Origin: Mesostigma viride
Lineage: Eukaryota > Streptophyta > Mesostigmatophyceae > Mesostigmatales > Mesostigmataceae
Reading direction: 5' to 3'
DNA: 64,000 nt
NCBI GenBank assembly: GCA_009746045.1
Contig: RPFO01001792.1
Coordinates: forward strand, 1-64,000
Of this stretch, positions 35,139 through 59,105 are shown in pieces (the stretch's first letter is position 1; every line of letters starts with the position of its first letter). The position numbers and the translations under genes were made by a program. The notes beneath the pieces were generated by a model. The model saw nothing but the letters and a program-made list of their open reading frames with translations, had not been told where the DNA came from and made no database searches.

Positions 35139-38100
35139 GTGCCCCCAGGGGTGTGTAATGAAGCTGCTAGTGACAGCAGTGAGGGGCAGCCCCATGCTCT
35201 AGTGAAAGAGCCTATTGGACACGATGGGGCAAGCTTGGTTACCACAGAGAGTATGCCAGCTGTAGCTGCAGTGGTTACTCGCCAACGTGCCCGCCATGGC
35301 GGTGCTGAGCCTGAGGTAGGACCTGGTGATGTGGACCCAGGTGGATCTCAGAAGCATTCTGACCGTGCAGGACTGGCACAGGATGGTCAGGATGAGGATA
35401 GGGCTGGAGACAGTCTGACAGGCACGACCCTGGTGCCTCCTGTACATAAGGGATCTGTACATACCTTGAGTGCTAATAATGACAATAAAAGGTTTTCTCT
35501 CTTGTATGACATTGCCTCAAGGTTGCATACCATGTTTGGCCATGCAGCTCAGTCTTTGCAAGTTGCTAGACGGCTGGGAGGAAGTGAGTTGTACTCCATC
35601 TGCCAACAGGTTGCTCAAGCTTGCAAGTGCAGGCTAGTTGCTAGAAAGCCCAAGCAGTCTCATGCCAGGACTCCTATTTTGCAGCCAGGCCATGTGCAGG
35701 TAGATATTCAGAGAATCAGGGGTTTGAAGCTGCTGGTGGCAGTGGACAGATATACCAAGTACAAGACCCTAGAGATCCTGCCTGACATGGAGAAGCCTAC
35801 ATTGATTGCTGCTCTGAAGTTGACAAGGAGCAGGTACCCTGGGTTGGAGTTGTTGCAGTGTGACATTCAGTTTGAGTGCTGTGAGAACCTGCCAGAGTTT
35901 CCAGAGTTGCTGATTACACCCAGGGAGAGCCACGGCCAGCAAGGGGTGGTGGAGAGAGCCATCCAAGAGATCAAGACTGTGCTGCTGGTGGAGAGGATTC
36001 CAAGGACGTCATCTGCCATTGTGACATCTGCATGGCTACGTTCTGTGGAGGACAGGCTGAACCTGAGGACTCCCATGTTCTTTGGTGACATTGCCATCAA
36101 TCCTCTTATGCTGCATACCAGGATGCTGCCAGCTGATGCTGAGCAGGCATGGAAGGAGAAGCTAGAGGCCAAGTTCCTCAAGCTGAGGCAGAAAGACAAG
36201 GGCTGGAGTGTCCTAGAACCTAACGTTGGACAACAGGTTGTTGTGTGGAAGGAACCAAGCTTTCCAGGGAAACGTGGCAGCTGGCATGATGGGGTGGTGA
36301 CCCGAGTAGAAGCCGCTGGCCATAAGTGCTGGGTGGCCATTGATGGCTCCCAAGCAGTGCACCGTCTGTCCTGGTCAAAGATCCGTCCCCGGGGAGGTAA
36401 TCAAGGAGACCTCTTCCAGGTGCCCGCTGGTGTACAAGGCGGGGGTGACGTGGAGCTTCCTGATCAGGGTGCTACAGCTGTATCGAGCCCTCAGGGTGAC
36501 CCTGGCCCGGCCCCTGGGGTACCTTCACATACGGTGGTTGGGCAAGCAGGCGGACAGGCTGCACCTCCGGAACGGCCCGACACCAGGCCTAGGGGTGTGC
36601 GTCTATCAGATATTGTACAGGCTTTGCAAAGAGCCAAGAAGGAGCCTAAGGTGTCCAAGCTTGTCCAGTTGGATGAACCTGAGGTAGCTGCCATGGAGAT
36701 AGATACCAATGCACAGGTTTCTGTCATGGGACCTCAGCATACAGGAGAACTGCTGGTCGGAGAACCAAGTTGCCCCTGGGTGTCTGATTTCAGTGGTAGG
36801 ACGCATCTAAGGGTGTTGGGAGAGGTTACTGCCCCTGTCATGGGTGTGGATGTGACCTTCCTTGTCCTAGAGGACTATGATGGCCCTGTGATTTTGGGTC
36901 AGAATTTTCTGGGCAATCCTGGGATTTCTATCAGAGCTACAGCTCTGAGAAGAGATGGCTGGGGGATGATTCCCCTAGAAAATTTCAGGACAACATTTCC
37001 AGTCAGGTGCAGGGCCAAGCCGGTCAAGGGTGTAAAATGGGATGAAGGGGAGGTGCCCCCAGCGGCCAGTTTGGTGATTCCAGCTGTGTTGCACCCCAGC
37101 AGTATTGGCATAACTCACAGGAGCCTTGCTGCACACTCTCCTTTGACATATGACCAGCTGGTCCAAGAGATGAGCTCGCCTACTTTGTTTGAGGCTTGGA
37201 AGCTCGCCTTCTCCAAGGCATTGGAGGAGTGGTTGCAGTTTGAGTGTGCTGCACCAACAGACAGACGTCCCCCAGCATCAAGGAAGCTTGCTTTGAGATT
37301 TGTGCTGAAGAGGAAGGTTGTGGATGAGGTATCAGTGCCCCATGTCAGGCCTGTCCTGAATGAGTATCACGGCACGGGGAGTCTGCCAGGAGAGGAGCTA
37401 TACACGCCAGGGATGCTACACGACACATGGAGAATTTTGCTATGTCTCTACGTGGGGTTGCTGAACAGGGGAGCAGCTATGTCATCAGTGCTGCTGGACT
37501 TCAAGAGGGCATTTTTAAAATCTGATCCAGAAGTGGCCAGGAGGGTGTGGAAGCAGGATGAGCCTTACTGTGTTGAGGTGCCTGCCATCTGGAAGCTGGA
37601 GCTGCATCAACAATTCCTGGTTATTCTGAAGGGCCTGGAAGGACTCAGGTCGAGCCCAATCATCTGGAGACTCACGCTGCAGGAAGCTCTGATCAGTGAG
37701 TGTGGCTTGAGAGTGTCTTCAGTTGATCCCTGTTTGCTGCTGGCCCAATGGGAGGGTCTGCCAGTGTATGCTAGTTTGCATGGAGATGATCTGCATTTGC
37801 TAGCCCCCACGACCTGGCTGAAGAAGTTTATTCCTGTCATCAGTGGCAAGTTTTCACTGGGCAAGGAGCTGTGGCAGGAGCCCAACAAGCCTGTAGTGTT
37901 CTGTGGAATGCAGGCTACCCTGTTCAGGAGGGACGGGGAGTGGAGTATCAGGCTTCAGGCTGGAGGAGATTATAAACAGACCATTGTGAAGGCCTTGCCA
38001 GAGAAGATCACCCAGGCTGCAGGACCTGAGTTGAGAGGCATGTGGGCCTGGTTTGCCAGCATCTGTGGTCCGTCTTTGATGGTCCATAGCAGAATGCCTG

Positions 38101-38696
38101 ATGAGGTGCTTGAGGATGAGAAGCCTCGAGTCATAGCCCGGTTGGTGGAGAGTACCCCTGATCTGATTTTGTCTGGGATTGACTTTACCCAGCCTATCAC
38201 CTTGGAGATCTTTGTTGACAGTTCCATGGATGCTCGCCAGGTTACCAAGGTCAGGGGGAGATCTGCTGCTCTGTTTGCTTTTTATCAGAGCAGGGCAAGT
38301 TTGTTCAGCTGGTACAGCAGACTGCAGAAGAGGGTCTGTATCAGTTCAGATGTGGCAGAATGCAGGGCCATATGCGAGGGGATCCAGTCCAGCCTGTACA
38401 TAAAGGAGTTAATGCTGGAGCTGGCTTCAGTTACCCCTTGGACCTTGCAGATGGAGACGTTGTTGCTAACAGACAGCATGGGTATGGTCCAGTTTGTTCA
38501 CAAGCAGCTGGCCAGGAGCCGGGACCTGGATTATTTGTTGCTGAAGGAGTTGGCCAGTTTGGTTGACTTGAAGCATATCCCTGGCGAGGAGAACCCTGCT
38601 GATGCATTGACAAAGCTGCCACACAAGGCCCCAGCCCAGTACAATGTACTGAGGAAGCTCATGAATGCTGACTGTCAAGTCGGTCTATCTGTCTAA
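35139..38696 (+). CDS. pol: inner element Pol: integrase, retropepsin-like, reverse transcriptase, RNase H
   Basis: 1,185 codons, uninterrupted. Integrase: zinc-binding-like MFGHA and CQQVAQACKC (about 127-165), then a core with Asp in VDIQRIRGLKLLVAVDRYT (about 188), LLQCDIQF (about 241) and Glu in GVVERAIQE (about 272). A retropepsin-like domain follows at about 515-600: EIDTNAQVSVM, RVLGEVTAPV and GPVILGQNFL, with DTN where DTG/DSG is usual. RT: LDFKRAFL, GLEGLRSSPIIW and HGDD (about 881-884, Copia elements usually YVDD). RNase H: VDSSMDARQV, SSDVAECRAICEG and NPADALTKL near the end. The N-terminal 110 residues hold no DTG/DSG protease motif. The frame is continuous with gag across one UGA, so the first ATG may not be the real start. 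Confidence 0.9.
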   Translation: MPPGVCNEAASDSSEGQPHALVKEPIGHDGASLVTTESMPAVAAVVTRQRARHGGAEPEVGPGDVDPGGSQKHSDRAGLAQDGQDEDRAGDSLTGTTLVPPVHKGSVHTLSANNDNKRFSLLYDIASRLHTMFGHAAQSLQVARRLGGSELYSICQQVAQACKCRLVARKPKQSHARTPILQPGHVQVDIQRIRGLKLLVAVDRYTKYKTLEILPDMEKPTLIAALKLTRSRYPGLELLQCDIQFECCENLPEFPELLITPRESHGQQGVVERAIQEIKTVLLVERIPRTSSAIVTSAWLRSVEDRLNLRTPMFFGDIAINPLMLHTRMLPADAEQAWKEKLEAKFLKLRQKDKGWSVLEPNVGQQVVVWKEPSFPGKRGSWHDGVVTRVEAAGHKCWVAIDGSQAVHRLSWSKIRPRGGNQGDLFQVPAGVQGGGDVELPDQGATAVSSPQGDPGPAPGVPSHTVVGQAGGQAAPPERPDTRPRGVRLSDIVQALQRAKKEPKVSKLVQLDEPEVAAMEIDTNAQVSVMGPQHTGELLVGEPSCPWVSDFSGRTHLRVLGEVTAPVMGVDVTFLVLEDYDGPVILGQNFLGNPGISIRATALRRDGWGMIPLENFRTTFPVRCRAKPVKGVKWDEGEVPPAASLVIPAVLHPSSIGITHRSLAAHSPLTYDQLVQEMSSPTLFEAWKLAFSKALEEWLQFECAAPTDRRPPASRKLALRFVLKRKVVDEVSVPHVRPVLNEYHGTGSLPGEELYTPGMLHDTWRILLCLYVGLLNRGAAMSSVLLDFKRAFLKSDPEVARRVWKQDEPYCVEVPAIWKLELHQQFLVILKGLEGLRSSPIIWRLTLQEALISECGLRVSSVDPCLLLAQWEGLPVYASLHGDDLHLLAPTTWLKKFIPVISGKFSLGKELWQEPNKPVVFCGMQATLFRRDGEWSIRLQAGGDYKQTIVKALPEKITQAAGPELRGMWAWFASICGPSLMVHSRMPDEVLEDEKPRVIARLVESTPDLILSGIDFTQPITLEIFVDSSMDARQVTKVRGRSAALFAFYQSRASLFSWYSRLQKRVCISSDVAECRAICEGIQSSLYIKELMLELASVTPWTLQMETLLLTDSMGMVQFVHKQLARSRDLDYLLLKELASLVDLKHIPGEENPADALTKLPHKAPAQYNVLRKLMNADCQVGLSV

Positions 38697-39426
38697 AAGC
38701 TGAGAGCTGGGTGCTTAAGTCTCTGGATATCAGGCTGGGAGCTTGATTGTACATAATCCTGAGCACACCTTGAGGGGTGAGACATGTCTCTGGTGTGGGA
38801 ATGTCTGACATTGTCTCTGATGGAGAGATGTCTATCTGGGGTTTTCATCTCAGTCTGAGGTTTCCCCAGATCTGTGGTTTGTGGGCGGGGTTCGATTCCC
38901 TGGTGCCGTCTTAAGGCGGAGTTTCACGGACTGGCTGACCCATCCACCATGCTGGTGAGGTGGCGACAGGTCCCCTGATTTTCCACGGTTGGAACGAGTA
39001 TGGGAGCTTGTGTTTTGCATGTGCTTCGCGTAGATGTTGTGTCTGGTTCGATAAGGGGCAGCAGACCGGCGCCGACTCCCGTCTGGGGGTCAGCAATGTT
39101 TTCTGATGAGCTGTTGTGGGTGATCTGTGGGGTTTCGCCTAAGGTCCTGAAGGTTGTACATACTTCTCAAGTTCTTAGCTGAACACCTATGGGCTGCCAC
39201 AGTTGGCCAACCTCTTGTACATGGGTAACACAACGAGCCTCCCGTGAAGGGATAGGGACTCATTGTAATTTGTTTGTGCTCCTGAGCCAGTATGGGTGCT
39301 ATGTACATATAATAAGGAATCCAAGCTGACTGTCATGCCCAGCGGGTTGTGACTTGTAGTCTGGGGAGGATATCCAGTACCCATTGTGTGTGTTTGTATG
39401 TAGACTTGTGTGAGCTGCTACAGCTC
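38697..39426 (+). other. 3' untranslated region of the inner element
   Basis: Non-coding. It contains the 21-base GGCGGGGTTCGATTCCCTGG segment (38,883-38,903) and TGTACATA at 38,748, 39,155 and 39,302. The middle one lies in TTGTACATACTTCTCA, shared with the outer element. Confidence 0.7.
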
Positions 39427-39444
39427 AAGAAAAGAAAGGATTGG
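39427..39444 (+). other. polypurine tract of the inner element
   Basis: AAGAAAAGAAAGGATTGG lies immediately before the 3' LTR. The outer element has AAGAAAAGAAGGGATTGG in the same place (32,032-32,049). This is the expected plus-strand primer position, although ATTGG breaks the pure purine run. Confidence 0.7.
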
Positions 39445-40144
39445 AGTTAACGCCAAGCGCATTGGCGTGATCCTGATTCGGCATATCTCTGCGATTCCAG
39501 CGGCACCGGAACGAGTTCATTCCGACAAGTATCAAGAAAGTTATGGCGTTCCGACTTCCCGGTCGCGCGCGAGCGCGAGCCGGCTGTTCTTCTAAGTCGG
39601 ACGTGAATATTTGCCGACGACATATGGGGTCGACAGTAATTCCTGGGCTGACAGGAATTAGGTGCTGTACCTACGACGGTATTGGATTAATACGTCGTAC
39701 GCAGGAAATAGGAACCTTAACCTGTGGTCTGTTGGTACCGCAGGCTTAGTCCTGGACTTCTAGGTGCAGATGCAATAATCACTGTGGTGACTGTACTCTG
39801 TGGTCACTGTGCCTGTATGGCAGACCTACTGTATAGGAACTGGGCGCTGTACAGGTAGTGAATACTGTACCGGGGGTGTTATTACTGAGCAGGCCTCCTA
39901 GGCTGCTCAGGACTAGCAAGCACAGTGCACAAGTATATAAACAATAGGCCAGTGCCAAATGGGCATCTCTTGCGAGCCCGCCTCACGTGTTGTGCCTTGA
40001 CTTGGCAAGCGCGTGTACAAGCCTCAAGTGTGTGAGCGCTGTAAACATTATCCGATTTTAACAAAGCTCCGTTTCCAACCATATTCACACATTGCTGCAT
40101 TGCAACCATATCCTTCACATTGCGTGTGCTAAGAAAGTTTAACT
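39445..40144 (+). repeat. 3' LTR of the inner element
   Basis: 700 bp. It differs from the 5' LTR by eye at CCTAATT/CCTGATT, GACGAGT/GACAAGT, TTAGCCC/TTAGTCC and an extra T near the 3' end. Confidence 0.92.
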
Positions 40145-40149
40145 CCTTG

Positions 40150-40706
40150 AACGCCTCATTTGGTTAATTAAGGGACGTAAAAGTTATGACGTTTCCTAGG
40201 CTGTGCCGACAGTACCCGGCGCGCCACTGTGGGCGCGTACGGACACAGGATGTACAAGTGTCACTTTGATAGTCCGCAGGACGTTGACAGGACTTGTACA
40301 GGACTTGATGGTCAATTGATAGGTAGGCGCGCTGTAGCGCGCCAAGACCAGTATGAGACAATTGATGCTGAGCAGCGTACGGATAGGTCCACAGGACTAG
40401 CCGTATGGACAATTGATAGATCTGCGCGCCAAAGGCGTGCCAGAGTCTGTGGAATCAATTGATTGACAGTTCAGCTGTGACAGTGCAGCTGATTACTTGG
40501 ACGCGTCCCTAGCAACCTATATGTGTGACTTGGTAGCACTGGGACGCTAGTTCTTGCGTGCACGTTCTCTTGGCACTGCGACCTTGTCGCCTGTGCTGCG
40601 TGCAGTCTTGGAAGTGACGTGACTTACGTCTGTGTTCCTTATTCACAATAAAGGCAACATTTCCTGCAAGAACCATGGCGGAATTCTGCGCAACACTCTC
40701 ACAACT
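40150..40706 (+). repeat. 3' LTR of the outer element, right part
   Basis: The remaining 557 bp of the split LTR, ending CACAACT. It carries ACAATAAA (AATAAA at 40,647-40,652) in place of ATAATAAA in the 5' copy. Confidence 0.88.
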
Positions 40707-40711
40707 CTAGC

Positions 40712-41865
40712 CTAATGACATTTTCTGGCCCACCCTGAGAACCAAGCATGCTTTTATATCAAATAATGTTTGGGAAATTTGGTTGGTCACATATCAATGC
40801 CCTACACCTGCTATAAATAGCCCCCCCCCCTCAGGGGGGTACAGCGCACATGGGGTTCGAGACACATAATATAATGCATTATCGACCATTTACACAAATC
40901 AGTTGGCCCTGGCCTTTTAAAGGCAGGTTATTATAATCATAGACATGCCATCAATGCATTCACAACATGAAACGTCACAAAACTGTGAACGCTAGCTACA
41001 AAATGGCCAAAGCCAGCTGGCACCGTTATAACGGTGCCAGCTGGCAGGGGTATAAATGGTAGCATAACAACACAAAACTTTATTCCAATTGGCATGAAAC
41101 AACAAGGGATGCCCAAGTGGGCATAATGCACCATACCCAGGTGATAAAACAAGAGACCATGCCATATAACAGATGCCAACATGCCGCAAGGGGCCAAAAT
41201 GGCACTATAGTGCGCGCCCGCGGTATATATAGCGCATGACTAGCCAAGGGTGTAGCTAACTGACAATTAGGCTACCTGGCTATGTGCCAAACTACGGATT
41301 GCGCCTCTGGGTGCGCAGATACTGCCTCCTACGAGGCCCTGTCAGCTGGGTGCCAGCTGCCAGCGTGTGGGTCGTGCGGCCGTTGGCCTCAGTCCTCGCG
41401 CGGCCAGCCGGGCTGCGGGCTGACAGGGGCTGCATGGCACGCTGGCGGCGGGCGTCGTCGTCGAGGCCAGCCACTGGCCCAGCGTGGAACCTGAGATAAG
41501 CCAGCATATAAGACACAAGACCATGCTAAAAAATAGGTGAAAGGCTCATTAATCAAGGCCTAAAGCGCGCGTCAAAGGGGTGGCAAGGAGCTACATCACT
41601 AACGCACCCAATGAATGACAAAACACCTCCACGTTCTTTGCAGCAATAAAGAAAACAAAAGGAACACGTTGGTAATGCTTCCATGCAAACAGGTATTGGG
41701 TATCTCCATGTTTGTCACGTGCAATGGATGCAAAATAAGAAGGTGGGCGTTGGCCAGCAAAACAAGAAGCCATGCCTAAAACTGGTCAGAAAAGAACTTT
41801 TCTCGGGCTGTTTGAGCCAGGAAAAGCACTGGGTAATCACATTTACCATATTACTAACCAATACC
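40712..41865. other. spacer between retroelements with a 34-bp palindrome
   Basis: No gene is recognised. Positions 41,012-41,045 form a perfect palindrome centred on TTA-TAA. A poly-C tract lies at 40,826-40,834. Overlapping small ORFs on both strands at 41,280-41,520 look like shadow frames of GC-rich DNA. Confidence 0.5.
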
Positions 41866-42880
41866 AGTTAACGCCAAGCGCATTAGCGTGTTCCTGATTC
41901 GGCATATCTCTGCGATTCCAGCGGCACCGGAACGAGTTCATTCCGACAAGTATCAAGAAAGTTATGGCGTTCCGACTTCCCGGTCGCGCGCGAGCGCGAG
42001 CCGGCTGTTCTTCTAAGTCGGACGTGAATATTTGCCAACGACATATGGGGTCGACAGTAATTCCTGGGCTGACAGGAATTAGGTGCTGAACCTACGACGG
42101 TATTGGATTAATACGTCATACGCAGGAAATAGGAACCTTAACCTGTGGTCTGTTGGTACCGCAGGCTTAGTCCTGGACTTCTAGGTGCAGATGCAATAGT
42201 CACTGTGGACTGTACTCTGTGGTCACTGTGCCTGTATGGCAGACCTACTGTATAGGATCTGGGCGCTGTACAGGTTGTGAATACTGTACCGGGAGTGTTA
42301 TTACTGAGCAGGCCTCCTAGGCTGCTCAGGACTAGCCAAGCACAGTGCACAAGTATATAAAGAATAGGCCAGTGCCAAGTGGGCAGATCTCTCTTGCGAG
42401 CCCGCCTCACGTGTGTTGCCTTGACTTGGCAAACTCGTATACAAGCCTCAAGTGTGTGAGCGCTGTAACATTATCCAATTTTAACAAAGCTCCGTTCCAA
42501 CCATATTCACACATTGCTGCATTGCAACCATATCCTTATACATTGCGTTTAAAAACGTTAACTCAAATTACAAGCAGTCTCGACGGAACGGCCAGGAGGG
42601 TCATTGCTGTTTGCTGCGTGCAGCGTTGACGACGCGAAAAGCTCGTCAGGTGTCGAATGGTGCAGGAAGAACAACGGCAGCAGAATTTCCGGTTTCCTCG
42701 GCAGTCTGCTGGTGGTTCCATTTCGCCTGAATTGCGTCGTGTGGTTCGAGATTTATCTTTATTGCTTGCAGATCGGCCACCTGTTGATCGCAACTTTGTG
42801 CAATTCGTCGACGACCAGGTCGAGGATTGGGAGCGCATTCTGCAGCACGTCCGAACCATCGTCGTTCCGGCACACCGGAG
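41866..42880 (+). mobile_element. truncated third copy of the inner-type element (LTR plus ORF1 start)
   Basis: The LTR 41,866-42,563 (698 bp, AGTTAACGCC...GTTAACT) is followed by the same leader and the first 75 or so codons of ORF1 (ATG at 42,657). Similarity stops abruptly after CACACCGGAG at 42,880. It differs from the other LTRs by more changes than they differ from each other, so it is older. No 3' LTR is seen. The preceding ATACC could be one half of a lost target duplication. Confidence 0.88.
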
Positions 42881-44470
42881 TTATGCAACACAAAGCTTGG
42901 AATGCTTGGGCACTGCCAAATGGCGTGTGTGTGCGTGAACGACGAGACACCTTGGCATTAGGATAATGTGGCACATATACTGCTGGCCAGCCGTCAACGA
43001 TGGCTGGCCAGACTTTGCGTAAGTTAAACTAACTTACTGATCTTGGACGGACTAACCTATCAGTTACAACCTGATCTAGTCAGTCCTAACATGACAACTA
43101 CAGTCCCGGTACCGAGGTACCGGCTCATCACATACTGAGTACAGCCACGTGTCCATGCCACGACTGTTCTAGTCCAGCACCGTCCCAGTACCCAATTGGG
43201 CGCCGGCGGTGCTGGCACGTGTCCACTTAGGCTACAGGCGGGAGACTTAGACTAACTCCCACTTTAAGTTTTCTTTGGGTTTCAACAGAAACACACATAG
43301 CCATCAAATGGACGCAGCCATTCCCAATGCCTTAAAAACTGTCAGATAACCTACTAGGACCCAAAGGTCACCTCACACATGTACAAGAGATGCATTAAAA
43401 AGGCCCCATGTCTCAAGCATGGTTTCTTAACTGAGTGAGATGGGTGCTCCAGGCCCCAGCATGTCATGGTCATCCAAACAAGTGTCTCACAAAATTTTAT
43501 TCAATAAATAACACATTCATGTCATGTAAACAATAAGTGGAAGCATACATGTGACACTAATTGACATGCCCGGAGGCACGCCGTTCAAGGCCCTTCATGA
43601 AGTACGTTGCCCTAGAGGCAACCAAGACAAGGGTGGGTGGGTGGGGAGCAAAGAAAGAGGCCGACAAAACCAGCCAGAGCGGCTTTTAGTCGCAAAACCT
43701 CCCTTATCCCTAGCTAACTGACGTCATTAAACCCTTATGTTTAGTGGATGCTAGTAAGACGCTAACCGTACAGACCGGGGGTAGAATATCCCGAATCTGC
43801 ACGGCTAGTATTAAATAATGCGTAGGTTGTTCTTTTCAGGGGCACTGCACCTCACGCCCCGTTCCGCCCGGGTATAATCAACCCAAGCGCGGAACGCACA
43901 TTTTATTTAATTCATTTTTCAACCATGCACTATATTGCATCTACTAATCACAAAAGCTCTAGCCAAACAGCTACGGGGGGGGCCCACAATCAATCTACAA
44001 TACCCATGCCAAATTTTATTACTTGAGGAGACGCCATTTCAACAAATACATGACAATTGATGCTCATTGTGAATGCGTTTCCACATGAAATCATTACCAT
44101 TTCATGCAATTTGGTCACTGGTGCGCTTTCCGCGTGCACTTTTCATTACTAGATTGCTTAAATTTATTAAAATTTATTAACATTTATTAAAATTTATTCA
44201 AGTCGGGGTAAAATTGGCTGTTTTTGTCATAGTGTCATGCACTCGGAGGGTAAGCAAGTGAGACAAGTTGTAGATTATTTACAATTGCACAACCCTCTCC
44301 ACGACCCCGCTAGTTCTATTTATAGAACGAATTATAATTATTGCCAAAATTGTGCACAAGCCTGTGCACAACCCAACCAGTAATTCCCACTTGAACTTTG
44401 AATATTCAAGTGAATGCTCTGGAGACAGATGTACAGATCGATCTTTACAAATGTACACGAGTTCAGATCA
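42881..44470. other. unassigned spacer
   Basis: No gene is recognised. AAATTTATTAA repeats lie at 44,160-44,200, and GGTACCGAGGTACC forms a small palindrome near 43,108-43,121. It lies downstream of the minus-strand gene that ends at 44,477. Confidence 0.45.
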
Positions 44471-44476
44471 AGCTAT

Positions 44477-58452
<13,976 letters not shown>

Positions 58453-58454
58453 CT

Positions 58455-58890
58455 GTGACACGCAGACGACAAAGAAAAAATCCGCCGAATATGTTAGCAA
58501 GCGGTGCGGTGCAGCACACACATCTGACAAAGCTCATAGGTCAACCCTTAAAACCGTGTCCAACTGCCCGCTATAAAAACCGGGCAATTGTCACTTTCCA
58601 TGATAATGTCCACAAACCAACCTAATAGTTAGTTATGGTCCATTATAGGACACAAGCACACACATATATTCACCACCTTGGGGTCATGTCATTGGTCATA
58701 TTGCAATGTCCTATGGGTGCCAAATATAGCACCCCCTGACAGAAAGGAAGCTAGTAAAGGGCTCATGAACACCAAGGTTGCATGTGGAGGAGCAGGGACC
58801 CAGCTGCAAGCTCTAACAATAAATGCCCACTACAAATAGCGGACAGTTTGGTTTGTGACACCTGTTAGCATTACAAAGCTCAATTCTCAT
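58455..58890. other. spacer, possible intron
   Basis: No gene is recognised between exon A and the candidate small exon. Contains CAACTGCCCGCTATAAAAAC and related TACAAATAGCGGACA motifs at 58,562-58,850. Confidence 0.4.
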
Positions 58891-58997
58891 CCCGTAGCAA
58901 CAAAAATGTAATGTCCGCTGTAAATATCACTCAAAACGGCTAAAGGGTTAAAACGAAGTTGTAGTTGTTTTGCGGCATCAAGTTTCAAAGTACGTAC

Positions 58998-59099
58998 TGG
59001 GATACCCTTCGCCAGCCTGCTTGGCATCCAGTAGGATAAGATCTTGGAACCAGTAAGGGGGCTTCGCTTGCTGCGGCAGATGGTGCAATCCATTGTGAT
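58998..59099 (-). CDS. candidate small exon with CxxC motif
   Basis: A TGCGCGCAG acceptor is followed by ATCACA and an ATG at 59,093. The 32 codons start MDCTICRSKRSPLTG and end GIP at a GTACGT donor (58,997). The layout of acceptor, ATG and Cys motif matches the exons at 60,964, 61,772 and 63,161. It could be the first coding exon of the large gene, but its phase does not match exon A as drawn. Confidence 0.35.
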
Positions 59100-59105
59100 C
59101 TGCGC

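Larger units (their letters stand above)
32114..40144 (+). mobile_element. inner full-length LTR retrotransposon, INT-PR-RT-RH order
   Basis: 8,031 bp with LTRs 32,114-32,812 and 39,445-40,144, and a CCTTG duplication on both sides (32,109-32,113 and 40,145-40,149). Contents in order: ORF1 (32,906-33,826), gag (33,929-35,105, frameshifted), pol (35,139-38,696), a 0.75-kb 3' region and a purine tract. By eye the LTRs differ by three substitutions and one 1-bp indel over 700 bp, so the insertion is recent. RT and RNase H motifs resemble Ty1/Copia, but the domain order and LTR termini do not. Confidence 0.93.
18885..40706 (+). mobile_element. outer LTR retrotransposon (nested, decayed host of later insertions)
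   Basis: The 5' LTR (18,885-19,506) reappears split at 32,050-32,113 plus 40,150-40,706. The termini are AGTT...AACT, and flanking CCAGC/CTAGC are a near-match 5-bp duplication. Internal order is: ORF1 (19,531-22,846), gag (23,008-24,127), pol fragments with integrase and RNase H (24,125-29,369), a long 3' untranslated part, and a purine tract just before the 3' LTR (CTAAAGAAAAGAAGGGATTGG region, 32,029-32,049). Four later insertions sit inside it. Without them it would be about 8 kb. It lacks protease and RT, so it is non-autonomous now. Confidence 0.85.
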
